From Planctomycetota bacterium (GTDB lineage Bacteria > Planctomycetota > Planctomycetia > Pirellulales > UBA1268): a stretch of 64,000 nt of DNA. Location of the stretch: positions 1-64,000 of the forward strand of contig QWOP01000048.1 of assembly GCA_003669605.1 (NCBI GenBank), written 5' to 3'. The first letter of the stretch is position 1. Each line of letters opens with the position of its first letter. The notes beneath the pieces are model-generated. The model saw nothing but the letters and a program-made list of their open reading frames with translations, searched no databases and was not told where the DNA came from. Positions 53,762 through 61,523 of this stretch are shown in pieces. The translations under genes and the position numbers were made by a program.

Positions 53762-55588
53762 CAAAAGTTCCTTGTCTCCAAGCCGTTCCAGGAGCCAGTC
53801 GCGAATCCGCGCAAGCGCCTCCGGAGCGATCGTCTCCTCGATCGAGTCGTACTCGCTCACCGCGCCTCTGGTGCACCGTTGGAAGAGGTGGTTGAGGCCG
53901 GAAAGTTCCTCGACAGTCGACCGCGTGTTGCCTCCCGCGGCGAGGGCGTCGCGGATCGCCGGCAGATTGAGTTTTGGATCGACCTGGACATCCTTCTCCC
54001 CCACCAGGGCCAGCACCGGGCAGTTGACCTTCTCGATCGCCGTGGCCGGATCGAAGGCGATGAAATACCGGAACCATGGCGACCCCGCCTGGCGGACGCC
54101 GTTTTGCACCGCCTCCTCGAGGGCCGGGTCGGCAGTGGCCGCATCATTCTGCCCCAGCCCGGCACGAACCTTCTCCGTCGCCAGTCGCACCAGGGTTCCC
54201 TCATCAGCATCCGCCTGGGATTCGCGGATCGTGTCGATCAACGCCGATTGCGTGATGCGCTGCCGGCGGAGTTGGTTGTCGTCGGAGATCCCTTCGGCAC
54301 GGAGCACCAATTCGCCCTGCGAGAGAAGAATCCTCCCGCCGTCCACGCCAGTCCCCGCCATCATCACGATCGCCGCCACCTCGGGCCGGCGGGCGGCGAG
54401 CATCGCGGCGATCATTCCTCCCTCGCTGTGGCCAACGATGCCGACACGCTGCGGATCGATGTCCTCCAGTTGACGAAGCACATCGAAGGCCGCCTCGGCA
54501 TCCCGGGAGAGATCCTCTGAGGTGGCCGTGGCTGGGCTCCCCTCAGATCCACCGACCCCCCGGTCGTCGTAGCGGAGCACGGCGATGCCGGCCCGGGTGA
54601 GCGCGTCGGCCAGCACGAGGAACGGCTTGTGCTCGAGGAGCGACTCGTCACGGTCCTGCGGACCGGATCCAGACACCAGCGCTACTGCCGGGTGCGGACC
54701 GGGGCCCGGCGGACTGGTGACCGTGCCGGCGAGTTTGATGCCGTCGGCCTGATTGAGGAACACCATCTCCCGCACCCGGTACGGAAATGGAGGCTTGGGG
54801 GTCTGTGGCCGTCGTTTCACCGTCACCTGCGGCACGGCATCGTTCGCCGCTGCCTTCTCCAGAACCAGCTCCAGACTCGTCCCACCTTGCTTCCACAATC
54901 CGGTGAGTTTTCCGTCGTCCTGGAGCTTTCCGGAGAAATCCCCCTTCACTGCCGGCACCGTGATCGTCCAGGCGTTGCCGTCGATCGCGAGGTCGCCACG
55001 GAATCCACCCGCCCCCTGGGCGAGGCTGTCCATCCACACCTCCCGCTTTCCGTCACCGCGTGTCGTCACCCGGAATCGAAGGGGGAGTTTTTGGACCACC
55101 GCATCGAGCGTTCCTCCCCAGACCTCATCGGCGGGAGGGGGCACCGGTGTCCCCTGCGGACGGCGGAAGCGGAGCGGCAGGCTTGCTCCCCGCTGCGACC
55201 AGGTGCCAGAAGCCATTCCGGAGGCATCGATCTCCCCCGCATAGGCCGCCCCGGTGGCATTGATCGCAAACGAGAGCCTGCCATCAGCCTCCGAATAACG
55301 ATCGAGGGGGAACGACCGCCCCCCCTCGTCAAAACTCCATAGCGTCGGGGTGGCGCCATCCTCTCCCGCAGGGAGGATCGCAAATCGCCATCGCCTGTCC
55401 GCGGTATCCATCTCGCCGTACCAGGCGGCGTTGTCCGTGGCGTGGGAGGAGGCGTCCGGGGCTCGAGCGGCAGGCGCAGCGATCCCCATGCGCCACAGGG
55501 CTACAAGTGCTGGAATCGCCACTGCCGCCAACAGAGTCAGCAACACTCCCCACCGGGGGGGCCGGACGGACGCATCGGCCGATGTCAT
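53717..55588 (-). CDS. Alpha/beta hydrolase, secreted or membrane-anchored
   Basis: A 623-aa protein with an N-terminal anchor or signal (VLLTLLAAVAIPALVALWRMGIAA), a middle part with two similar strand-rich segments (WYGEMDTADRRWRFAIL and VWGGTLDAVVQKLPLRFRV, each about 110 residues), and a C-terminal alpha/beta hydrolase domain. Catalytic features are the nucleophile elbow VGIVGHSEGGMIAA (Ser in GHSEG), CPVLALVGEKDVQVDPKLN (Asp) and LSGLNHLFQRC (His). The oxyanion region is ALVSGSGPQDRDES. Related proteins are dipeptidyl or acyl esterases; substrate is unknown. The start at 55588 is favoured over an in-frame one at 55621. Confidence 0.87.
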   Translation of the reverse strand: MTSADASVRPPRWGVLLTLLAAVAIPALVALWRMGIAAPAARAPDASSHATDNAAWYGEMDTADRRWRFAILPAGEDGATPTLWSFDEGGRSFPLDRYSEADGRLSFAINATGAAYAGEIDASGMASGTWSQRGASLPLRFRRPQGTPVPPPADEVWGGTLDAVVQKLPLRFRVTTRGDGKREVWMDSLAQGAGGFRGDLAIDGNAWTITVPAVKGDFSGKLQDDGKLTGLWKQGGTSLELVLEKAAANDAVPQVTVKRRPQTPKPPFPYRVREMVFLNQADGIKLAGTVTSPPGPGPHPAVALVSGSGPQDRDESLLEHKPFLVLADALTRAGIAVLRYDDRGVGGSEGSPATATSEDLSRDAEAAFDVLRQLEDIDPQRVGIVGHSEGGMIAAMLAARRPEVAAIVMMAGTGVDGGRILLSQGELVLRAEGISDDNQLRRQRITQSALIDTIRESQADADEGTLVRLATEKVRAGLGQNDAATADPALEEAVQNGVRQAGSPWFRYFIAFDPATAIEKVNCPVLALVGEKDVQVDPKLNLPAIRDALAAGGNTRSTVEELSGLNHLFQRCTRGAVSEYDSIEETIAPEALARIRDWLLERLGDKELLSPEQPGQRTTAGGK

Positions 55589-55654
55589 GAATCCACCCTG
55601 CCGCAAGGAACGCCGCCACAACGAATCTCACCGGCCGACGGCCGACGGAGTTTA

Positions 55655-56029
55655 TCAGCCGGCGATCGAATCGATCCGCACCTTGGTGGAGATCGAACGA
55701 TGGCCTGTGCGACGGCGGTAGTTCTTCCGGCGGGCGAACTTCTGCACGAAAATCTTTTCGCCCTGCACGGAGCCGACAACGGCAGCCTTCACGGTCGCTC
55801 CCTTCAGCATCGGTTTGCCGATGGTGATCTTCCCCCCCTTGCTCACCGCCAGGACGTGATCGAAGACCACCTCGCTGCCGGCCGGAAGGTGGCGGAAGTC
55901 GATCTCAAGGACCTGTCCCTCACTGACGCGGTACTGGCGACCACCATCGGCCACGATCGCGTAGTGCTCGCTTGCGCCTGTCATCGAATCGGCAGAGGAT
56001 GAAGCGGCGGTAGCGGCGGACTTGGCCAT
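55655..56029 (-). CDS. rplU: 50S ribosomal protein L21
   Basis: A 124-aa protein with the L21 fold: HYAIVADGGRQYRVSEGQVLEIDFRHLPAGSEVVFDHVLAV, GKPMLKGATVKAAVVGSVQGEKIFVQKFARRKNYRRRTGHRS. The first 20 residues (Ala/Ser-rich) extend beyond the normal start, which would correspond to an ATG at 55984; the upstream ATG at 56029 is used here. L27 (rpmA), which usually follows L21, is not next to it; the next gene on this strand is the hydrolase. Confidence 0.94.
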   Translation of the reverse strand: MAKSAATAASSSADSMTGASEHYAIVADGGRQYRVSEGQVLEIDFRHLPAGSEVVFDHVLAVSKGGKITIGKPMLKGATVKAAVVGSVQGEKIFVQKFARRKNYRRRTGHRSISTKVRIDSIAG

Positions 56030-56226
56030 GATGAAACCCACTGGTCTGGAGGAAACGGGCGGAGGAAAACCGGGAACTGTCACCGCGGCCGGCGACGGCT
56101 GCCCCAGAAGGGGCCGAATCGAGCCTTTTAGGGTAGCGAGCGGGACTGCCGAGGTCGAGAGGGGCCAAAAACAGCCGTAGCACCGGCCAGGAAGACCTCC
56201 TGGCCGGGCCACGGCGGGGGGGGTTC

Positions 56227-57855
56227 TCAGGGGAAACGGACGGTGCGGCTGGTCGAATCCCAGGCCTCGAAGACCAGGTGCTCCGGCGACACGCTCTCCC
56301 GTCCGACGACATGGAGTTGGATGTGGACGGCATCCTCGAACTGGGCCATCTCCCGCCGCTTGCGGTTGTTGATCCAGGTTGCCACCTCGTCATGGACTGT
56401 GACATTGAGGCGGGCGATGTCGTTGCGGGTGGCCGACAACTGGAGGATCCGCATCACCTCGATCGCCATGCTCTCCGGCGTCTTCACCATCCCGGTGCCA
56501 GTGCAGGTCGGGCAGTCGCGGAAAATGCTTTTCCGGAGCGACGGCCTGATCCGCTGCCTCGTCATCTCGATCAATCCAAAGGGGCTGGTGCGGAGGATCT
56601 TTGTTCGCGCCCGGTCCCGCTTCATCGCGTCGTGCAGGGCCTTCTCGACGCCACGCCGGTATTTCTCCTTCCGCATGTCGATGAAGTCGTTGACGATCAC
56701 GCCGCCGAGATCGCGGAGCCGTAACTGCCGGGCGATCTCCCGGGCCGCGATCAGATTCATCTGGTACGCGTTCTCCTCCGCCGACTTCTCGGTACGGAAG
56801 CTGCCCGAGTTGACGTCGATGGCTACCAGCGCCTCGGTCTGGTCGATGACGATCGAACCGCCCCCCTTGAGCGGCACCTTCCGCTGGTGGATCCGCCCGA
56901 TCTCCTCCTCCAGGCCGTAGCGGTGGAAGAGCGGCTCCTTGCCTTCGTAGAGTTCGAGGCGCGGGGCGTATTTTGGCATCACAAGTTCAAGGAATTCGCG
57001 GGCCCGCTCGTAGGCCGCCGGTTCGTCGATGAGGATCCGCCCCACGTCCTCGGTGAACATGTCACGGATCGTGCGGATGATCATGTCGCTCTCTTGGTAG
57101 ATGTCGATCGGAGCGGAGTATTTCCGCATCCGACGGACGATCGACTTCCAAAGCCGGAGGAGATACGTCATGTCACGGGCCATCTCCCCCTTCGTCCGCT
57201 CCGTGCCTGCTGTGCGGACCACGAAGCCCACCCCCTTGGGCGGCTTGAGGTCGAGCATGATGTCGCGGAGGACGCGGCGGTCGTGCTCGTCGTCGATTTT
57301 CTTGGAGATTCCCACCCGTCCCAGCGGAGGCATGAGCACCAAATACCGCCCGGGGATTGAGATATAGGTGGAGAGAGTCGGTCCCTTGGTGCCGAAGCCC
57401 TCCTTGATCACCTGCACCAGCACCTCGTCACCACGGCGGAGAACGTCCTGGATCGGAGGCTTGACGCGTGGACGATCACCCAGCCGCGGCCGGCGGCGGG
57501 CCGCTCGTTTCGCATCCCCCTCGGCATCCCCCCCCTCGGCAGGCGCGTCGCCGGAACGGGTCGCCGGCTCAGCATCGAAAGCCTTATCGGGGTCGAGCCC
57601 ACCCTGTCGGTAATACTGCGGCTCGACGTCGCTGATGTGGAGGAATCCGTTGCGGCCGACGCCGAAGTCGACGAAAGCCGCCTGGATGCTCGGCTCGATG
57701 TTGACGATCCGTCCTTTGTAGATGTTACCGACGTGGTTGTCCTGACTGGTGCGCTCGACGTAGAGTTCCTCGAGTACCCCATCCTCCATGATCGCGATCC
57801 GGCATTCTTCCGGCTGCGATACGTTGATCAGCATTTCCTGTTTCATCTGGTCCAT
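56227..57855 (-). CDS. rng: Ribonuclease E/G
   Basis: A 542-aa endoribonuclease of the RNase E/G family for mRNA decay and rRNA processing. The S1 domain (VGNIYKGRIVNIEPSIQAAFVDFGVGRNGFLHISDV) is interrupted by about 45 extra residues (acidic, then Arg-rich). The catalytic core holds the magnesium aspartates in LVAIDVNSGSF and VNDFIDMRKEKYRR, and the zinc-link CPTCTGTG. The length is near E. coli RNase G (489) plus the insert, with no degradosome scaffold tail. The start at 57855 has AAGGA upstream. It precedes rplU on the same strand, an order common in other bacteria. Confidence 0.94.
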   Translation of the reverse strand: MDQMKQEMLINVSQPEECRIAIMEDGVLEELYVERTSQDNHVGNIYKGRIVNIEPSIQAAFVDFGVGRNGFLHISDVEPQYYRQGGLDPDKAFDAEPATRSGDAPAEGGDAEGDAKRAARRRPRLGDRPRVKPPIQDVLRRGDEVLVQVIKEGFGTKGPTLSTYISIPGRYLVLMPPLGRVGISKKIDDEHDRRVLRDIMLDLKPPKGVGFVVRTAGTERTKGEMARDMTYLLRLWKSIVRRMRKYSAPIDIYQESDMIIRTIRDMFTEDVGRILIDEPAAYERAREFLELVMPKYAPRLELYEGKEPLFHRYGLEEEIGRIHQRKVPLKGGGSIVIDQTEALVAIDVNSGSFRTEKSAEENAYQMNLIAAREIARQLRLRDLGGVIVNDFIDMRKEKYRRGVEKALHDAMKRDRARTKILRTSPFGLIEMTRQRIRPSLRKSIFRDCPTCTGTGMVKTPESMAIEVMRILQLSATRNDIARLNVTVHDEVATWINNRKRREMAQFEDAVHIQLHVVGRESVSPEHLVFEAWDSTSRTVRFP

Positions 57856-57897
57856 TTCCTTTCCTTGCCCTCCGCCCCGCAAGGCGGCGGTCCGCCG

Positions 57898-59637
57898 TCA
57901 GGCGACCGATTCGGAGAGCAGGCGACGCATCTGGTCGCGTAAGAAGGCCTTCACCTCACGGGCGGCGTCCATGGCCAACGCCCGCTCGGCGATTCCGCGG
58001 CACTCGGCGACCGAAACACTTCGGCACACCTGCTTCACTTCCGGGATGGCACTGGCCGGCACGCTCAATTGGCGCAGGCCAAGTCCCAGAAGCAGCTGCG
58101 TGTACATCACGCTGCCGCTCATCTGACCGCACACTGTGGCCGGCACGCCGGCCTCACGAGACACATCCAACGATCTGCGCAACTGCCGCAACACCGCCGG
58201 ATCGCACGCGTTGTAGAGTTCCGCCACCTCCTTGTTGCTCCGATCGACCGCCAGCGTGTACTGGATAAGGTCGTTGGTGCCGATCGACACGAAGTCGACC
58301 TCCTTGATAAACGCGTCGAGCATGATCACCGCCGCCGGGGTCTCGACCATCATCCCCACCGGCATTTTCGGATTGAACTGGATCCCGTGCTCCGCCAGAT
58401 CCTCCATCACGTCAGCGAGCACCATTCTTGCCTGACGCAGTTCGACGATCGTGGAGATCAGCGGAAACAGCACGCGCACATCCCCGATGGCGCTGGCCCG
58501 GAGAATGGCCCGTAATTGGGTACGAAACATCGGCAACTGCCGCAGCGAGAGGCGGATGCTCCTCAGGCCGAGGCAGGGGTTGCGCTCCTCCTCAGGGGTG
58601 GTCTCGGTCCGCATCTTGTCGGCACCGAGGTCCAGCGTCCGAATCACCACCGGCTTCCCCTGCATCGCCGTGACCACTTGGCTGTAGGCGGCGTAGTGAT
58701 CCTCTTCGGTCGGCTCGCGGGGGCTTGTCAGATAGAGGAACTCGGTGCGGTACAGGCCGATGCCGTCGCAGCCGCGCGACAGGCACTGGTCGGCCTCACT
58801 GGGAAATTCAATATTTCCGGTGACCTGAATGTGGACGCCGTCACGGGTCTCAGCGGGGAGATCGCGGAACCGGTCGAGGCGGGCAGCCACCGTGCGGGCA
58901 GCCTCCACTTCCAGCCGGTAGCGAGCGATCGTCTCTTCGTCGGGCTGAAGGATCACCAGCCCTTGGTTGCCGTCGAGGATCACCGGTTCACCGCCGGAGA
59001 CATCGGCCAAGAACGGGCCCAACCCAACCACCGCCGGAATCTCCAGCCCCTCGGCAACGATCGCCGTGTGGCTCCCCGGACCACCGAGCTCCGTGGCAAA
59101 TCCCTGGACGAAACGGCGATCGAGGTTCGCCGTCTCACTGGGGGTGAGGTTGTGGGCCAGCACGATCACTGGCTGCGAGATCGCCGCCAGCGTCTCCCGC
59201 CGCTGTCCGAGCAGGTTCCGCAGCAGGCTCTTCTCGATATCGTAGATGTCATGCGCCCGCTGGGCGATGTGGTTGTCGAGATTCTGGAACGCCTTGGCAT
59301 AGCGCCGCAGAGTCCGGCTGACTGCGTATTCGGGCCACCAGTTGCGGTCGCGAACGGCGCTGGTGAGCTCTTCCTGGAGCTTGGAATCGTGGAGCATCGC
59401 CAGGTGAGCGGCGAAGATGGCGGCGTACTGTCCGCCGAGTTCGGCCTGAATGGCGTCACGATTCCGCTCGATCTCGCGACTGGTCTCGGCGACCGCCGTA
59501 GAGAGCCGCTCCAGTTCGGTGTCGACGGCACTGCGGGCCACGAACCGTCGCGGGATACGAAATCCCTCGCTGTCGAGGACAAGCGCTTCGCCAATCGTGA
59601 CGCCGGGTGAGACGGCGATTCCCTGGAGTTTGAGCAT
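57898..59637 (-). CDS. ptsI: Phosphoenolpyruvate-protein phosphotransferase (PTS enzyme I)
   Basis: A 579-aa enzyme I that moves phosphate from PEP to HPr. The phosphohistidine is in ATELGGPGSHTAIVAEGLEIPAVVG; the PEP-binding barrel shows GIGLYRTEFLYL, RTLDLGADKM, RNPCLGLRSIRLSL, and the active-site Cys loop VPATVCGQMSG near the end, with FVSIGTNDLIQYTLAVDR before it. The length matches classical EI (575), without the GAF domain of PtsP. The chosen ATG (59637) opens MLKLQGIAVSPGVTIGEA, the usual EI N-terminus. It is transcribed with hpr and ptsN upstream and rng downstream. Confidence 0.95.
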   Translation of the reverse strand: MLKLQGIAVSPGVTIGEALVLDSEGFRIPRRFVARSAVDTELERLSTAVAETSREIERNRDAIQAELGGQYAAIFAAHLAMLHDSKLQEELTSAVRDRNWWPEYAVSRTLRRYAKAFQNLDNHIAQRAHDIYDIEKSLLRNLLGQRRETLAAISQPVIVLAHNLTPSETANLDRRFVQGFATELGGPGSHTAIVAEGLEIPAVVGLGPFLADVSGGEPVILDGNQGLVILQPDEETIARYRLEVEAARTVAARLDRFRDLPAETRDGVHIQVTGNIEFPSEADQCLSRGCDGIGLYRTEFLYLTSPREPTEEDHYAAYSQVVTAMQGKPVVIRTLDLGADKMRTETTPEEERNPCLGLRSIRLSLRQLPMFRTQLRAILRASAIGDVRVLFPLISTIVELRQARMVLADVMEDLAEHGIQFNPKMPVGMMVETPAAVIMLDAFIKEVDFVSIGTNDLIQYTLAVDRSNKEVAELYNACDPAVLRQLRRSLDVSREAGVPATVCGQMSGSVMYTQLLLGLGLRQLSVPASAIPEVKQVCRSVSVAECRGIAERALAMDAAREVKAFLRDQMRRLLSESVA

Positions 59638-59935
59638 GGGGCGCAGCCTGCCCACCGGCAGCTGAACCGTTCCGGGGAGATCGCACCGAGAGTGGGACTG
59701 GTGTCCCACACGGGCCGCACGGGGCGGCCGGTGGTCTTGCGATCGAATCCCCGCCCGATTCGCGCCAGGCGGCTCGTTGCGGCTCCTTGTCTGTATTCGT
59801 TGCGAAGGTGTGTGTTGCTGGAAGTGTCCGCTGGGCCGCCATCGACCTTGCCAAAACCTGATCCAATTCCGGGGGCGATCCCCGGCATGGCTTCAATCCT
59901 GATCCTGCTCGTGTTTCAATTCTGGTTGTTCGACG
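59638..59935. other. 298-bp gap between the HPr gene and ptsI
   Basis: No gene is supported. Frames crossing it on either strand are shadows of neighbours. I saw no clear terminator, so hpr and ptsI may still be co-transcribed. Confidence 0.4.
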
Positions 59936-60292
59936 TCACCCTCGGGAGGTGTCGCTGCTGGCACAATTGGCGTCACGTCCCGTCGCCGGCCGACCTCCGG
60001 CATCCGCCGACGCTTCGCCCTGTTCGTTAAAATTGCCCTCGAAGAGTCTGACGATCGCTGCCATCGCATCCGTGGCATCGGGGCCGGTGACCTCGACGAC
60101 CAGCCGCGTGCCCTCTTCGGCCGCCAGCGTCAGAACATCGAGAATGCTCTTGCCGTCGACCCGCTGCCCCTTGCACACCAACTCTACCCGCGAATGCCAT
60201 TTCCTCGCCTCGCGCGCGAGTTGATCGGCAGGCCTGGCATGAAGCCCCTGCTTGAGTCCAACCACCACTTCGCGCGACAAACTTTCCAGCAT
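59936..60292 (-). CDS. ptsH: HPr family phosphocarrier protein
   Basis: A 118-aa HPr. The phospho-histidine is in GLKQGLHARPADQLAREA; the regulatory serine is in GKSILDVLTLAAEEGT, the site HPr kinase uses in other bacteria. The HPr fold ends at about residue 88 (MAAIVRLFEGNF); the remaining 30 residues are polar, probably disordered and not part of normal HPr (85-90 aa). GGGGA precedes the start. No hprK is in the window, so whether the serine is used is open. Confidence 0.92.
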   Translation of the reverse strand: MLESLSREVVVGLKQGLHARPADQLAREARKWHSRVELVCKGQRVDGKSILDVLTLAAEEGTRLVVEVTGPDATDAMAAIVRLFEGNFNEQGEASADAGGRPATGRDANCASSDTSRG

Positions 60293-60390
60293 CGTTCCCC
60301 ACCACCGCCTCAGGCGGTGTTCCCCTCATCATTCCGGACTTCCCACCATCCCGGCCAGACGCCGGTAAAAATGGCCTTTTCCCCCTTCCG

Positions 60391-60867
60391 TCAGGACACC
60401 ATTCCATGATCGTCCGCTTTCTCCAGCAGATGCTGGATGTCGACGGGCGTCTTGGCAGCCTTGAGTTGTTTACAAAACGCCTCGTCACGCAGTTGCCGGG
60501 AGATGTTCTCAAGCGCCCGCAGATGGTCCCCCGGCCTGTCGGGGGGGGAAACGAGCAGAAAGAACAACTGCACTGGATCGCCGTCGAGGCTGTCGAAATT
60601 GATCCCTTCCTGGCTGACGGCTACCGTCCCTACCAGCCGGTCCACACTGGGGTGCTTGGTATGGGGGACAGCCACGCCACGGCCGATGCCCGTGCTCCCC
60701 AAGTCCTCCCGCTTCATGATCGCCCTGACGATCCCCTCCAAATCGGCCTGAGAGATCCGGCCGGCATCGACCAGCGCCGTGGCCATCTCCCGGATCACCC
60801 CCTCCTTTGTCGACGCATCGACATAGGAGCGGATGGCATCGACGGCGACAAAATCGGAGAACTTCAT
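60391..60867 (-). CDS. ptsN: PTS EIIA domain protein, PtsN/fructose type
   Basis: A 158-aa single-domain EIIA of the fructose/nitrogen (PtsN) family. The phosphorylated histidine is in GIGRGVAVPHTKHPSVDRLVG, and the conserved DGDPVQLFFLLVSPPDRPGDHLRALENISRQL block follows. No EIIB or EIIC is near. Such PtsN proteins serve as regulators of potassium, nitrogen or envelope functions depending on their phosphorylation. The gene sits between hpf and hpr, matching the hpf-ptsN arrangement in many bacteria. Confidence 0.93.
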   Translation of the reverse strand: MKFSDFVAVDAIRSYVDASTKEGVIREMATALVDAGRISQADLEGIVRAIMKREDLGSTGIGRGVAVPHTKHPSVDRLVGTVAVSQEGINFDSLDGDPVQLFFLLVSPPDRPGDHLRALENISRQLRDEAFCKQLKAAKTPVDIQHLLEKADDHGMVS

Positions 60868-61010
60868 GCTTCCTGGCTTTTCGGAGTCGGGTGGACGGCA
60901 CCGTGAGGGGCCATCCTGGCTGTTTTTTCGGAACTTGCCCGGGCTGAAGCGTCACAGCGGAGAGCCGCCGCCACTGCGCGGAAGGACGACCCCTGGCGCG
61001 ACGGCCGACC

Positions 61011-61331
61011 TCAGACCTTTCTCGACGACTGGACGTGCTTGTGGTCCCGGCTCTTCTCCTTGTGCTTCCGCAGTTGCTGCTCAAGTTTCTGCACGGCACC
61101 ATCGACACTCCGCCAGAGGTGCCCCGAAACCTCGTGGCTCACCATCTGATGAAAATGCTCGGCCGACGCGATGATTTCCACCGCCGGCAGCGCTTCATTC
61201 TGCAGATCGACAGTGACGTTGAGGGCCGTCAGGCCGTCGAAATAGCGCTTCAGCCGCGACACCTTGCTGGTGATCTTCGACTGGGTGGCCGGGCTCAAAT
61301 GACCGTGCCTTGCTGAAACGTTGGTCTGCAC
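61011..61331 (-). CDS. hpf: Ribosome hibernation promoting factor (HPF/RaiA family)
   Basis: A 106-aa short HPF that binds the 30S decoding site and inactivates ribosomes in resting cells. It begins VQTNVSARHGHLSPATQSKITSKVSRLKRYFDG, the typical HPF opening, followed by VTVDLQNEALPAVEIIASAEHFHQMVSHEVSGHLWRSVDGAVQKLEQQLRKHKEKSRDH. There is no C-terminal dimerisation domain, so it is the short form. The GTG at 61331 with AGGA eight bases upstream gives a normal start; an ATG seven codons earlier is an alternative. The ptsN gene is 143 bp downstream. Confidence 0.92.
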   Translation of the reverse strand: MQTNVSARHGHLSPATQSKITSKVSRLKRYFDGLTALNVTVDLQNEALPAVEIIASAEHFHQMVSHEVSGHLWRSVDGAVQKLEQQLRKHKEKSRDHKHVQSSRKV

Positions 61332-61523
61332 CCGGGAGTCCTTCCAAACCACAAGGGAATTGTGCCGCCGTGATGAACTACAGTTGTGCCGCCGAGCATA
61401 TCACCGGCCCGGCTGCTTCGACAAACCACCGCCCTGATCCGGCCCGGGGACGCAAAATCGGGCTCCCTATCCCCTTCTTGGCGGTCCATTTCCCTTGGCA
61501 GCCGACCGGCCAAACGGCACGGA

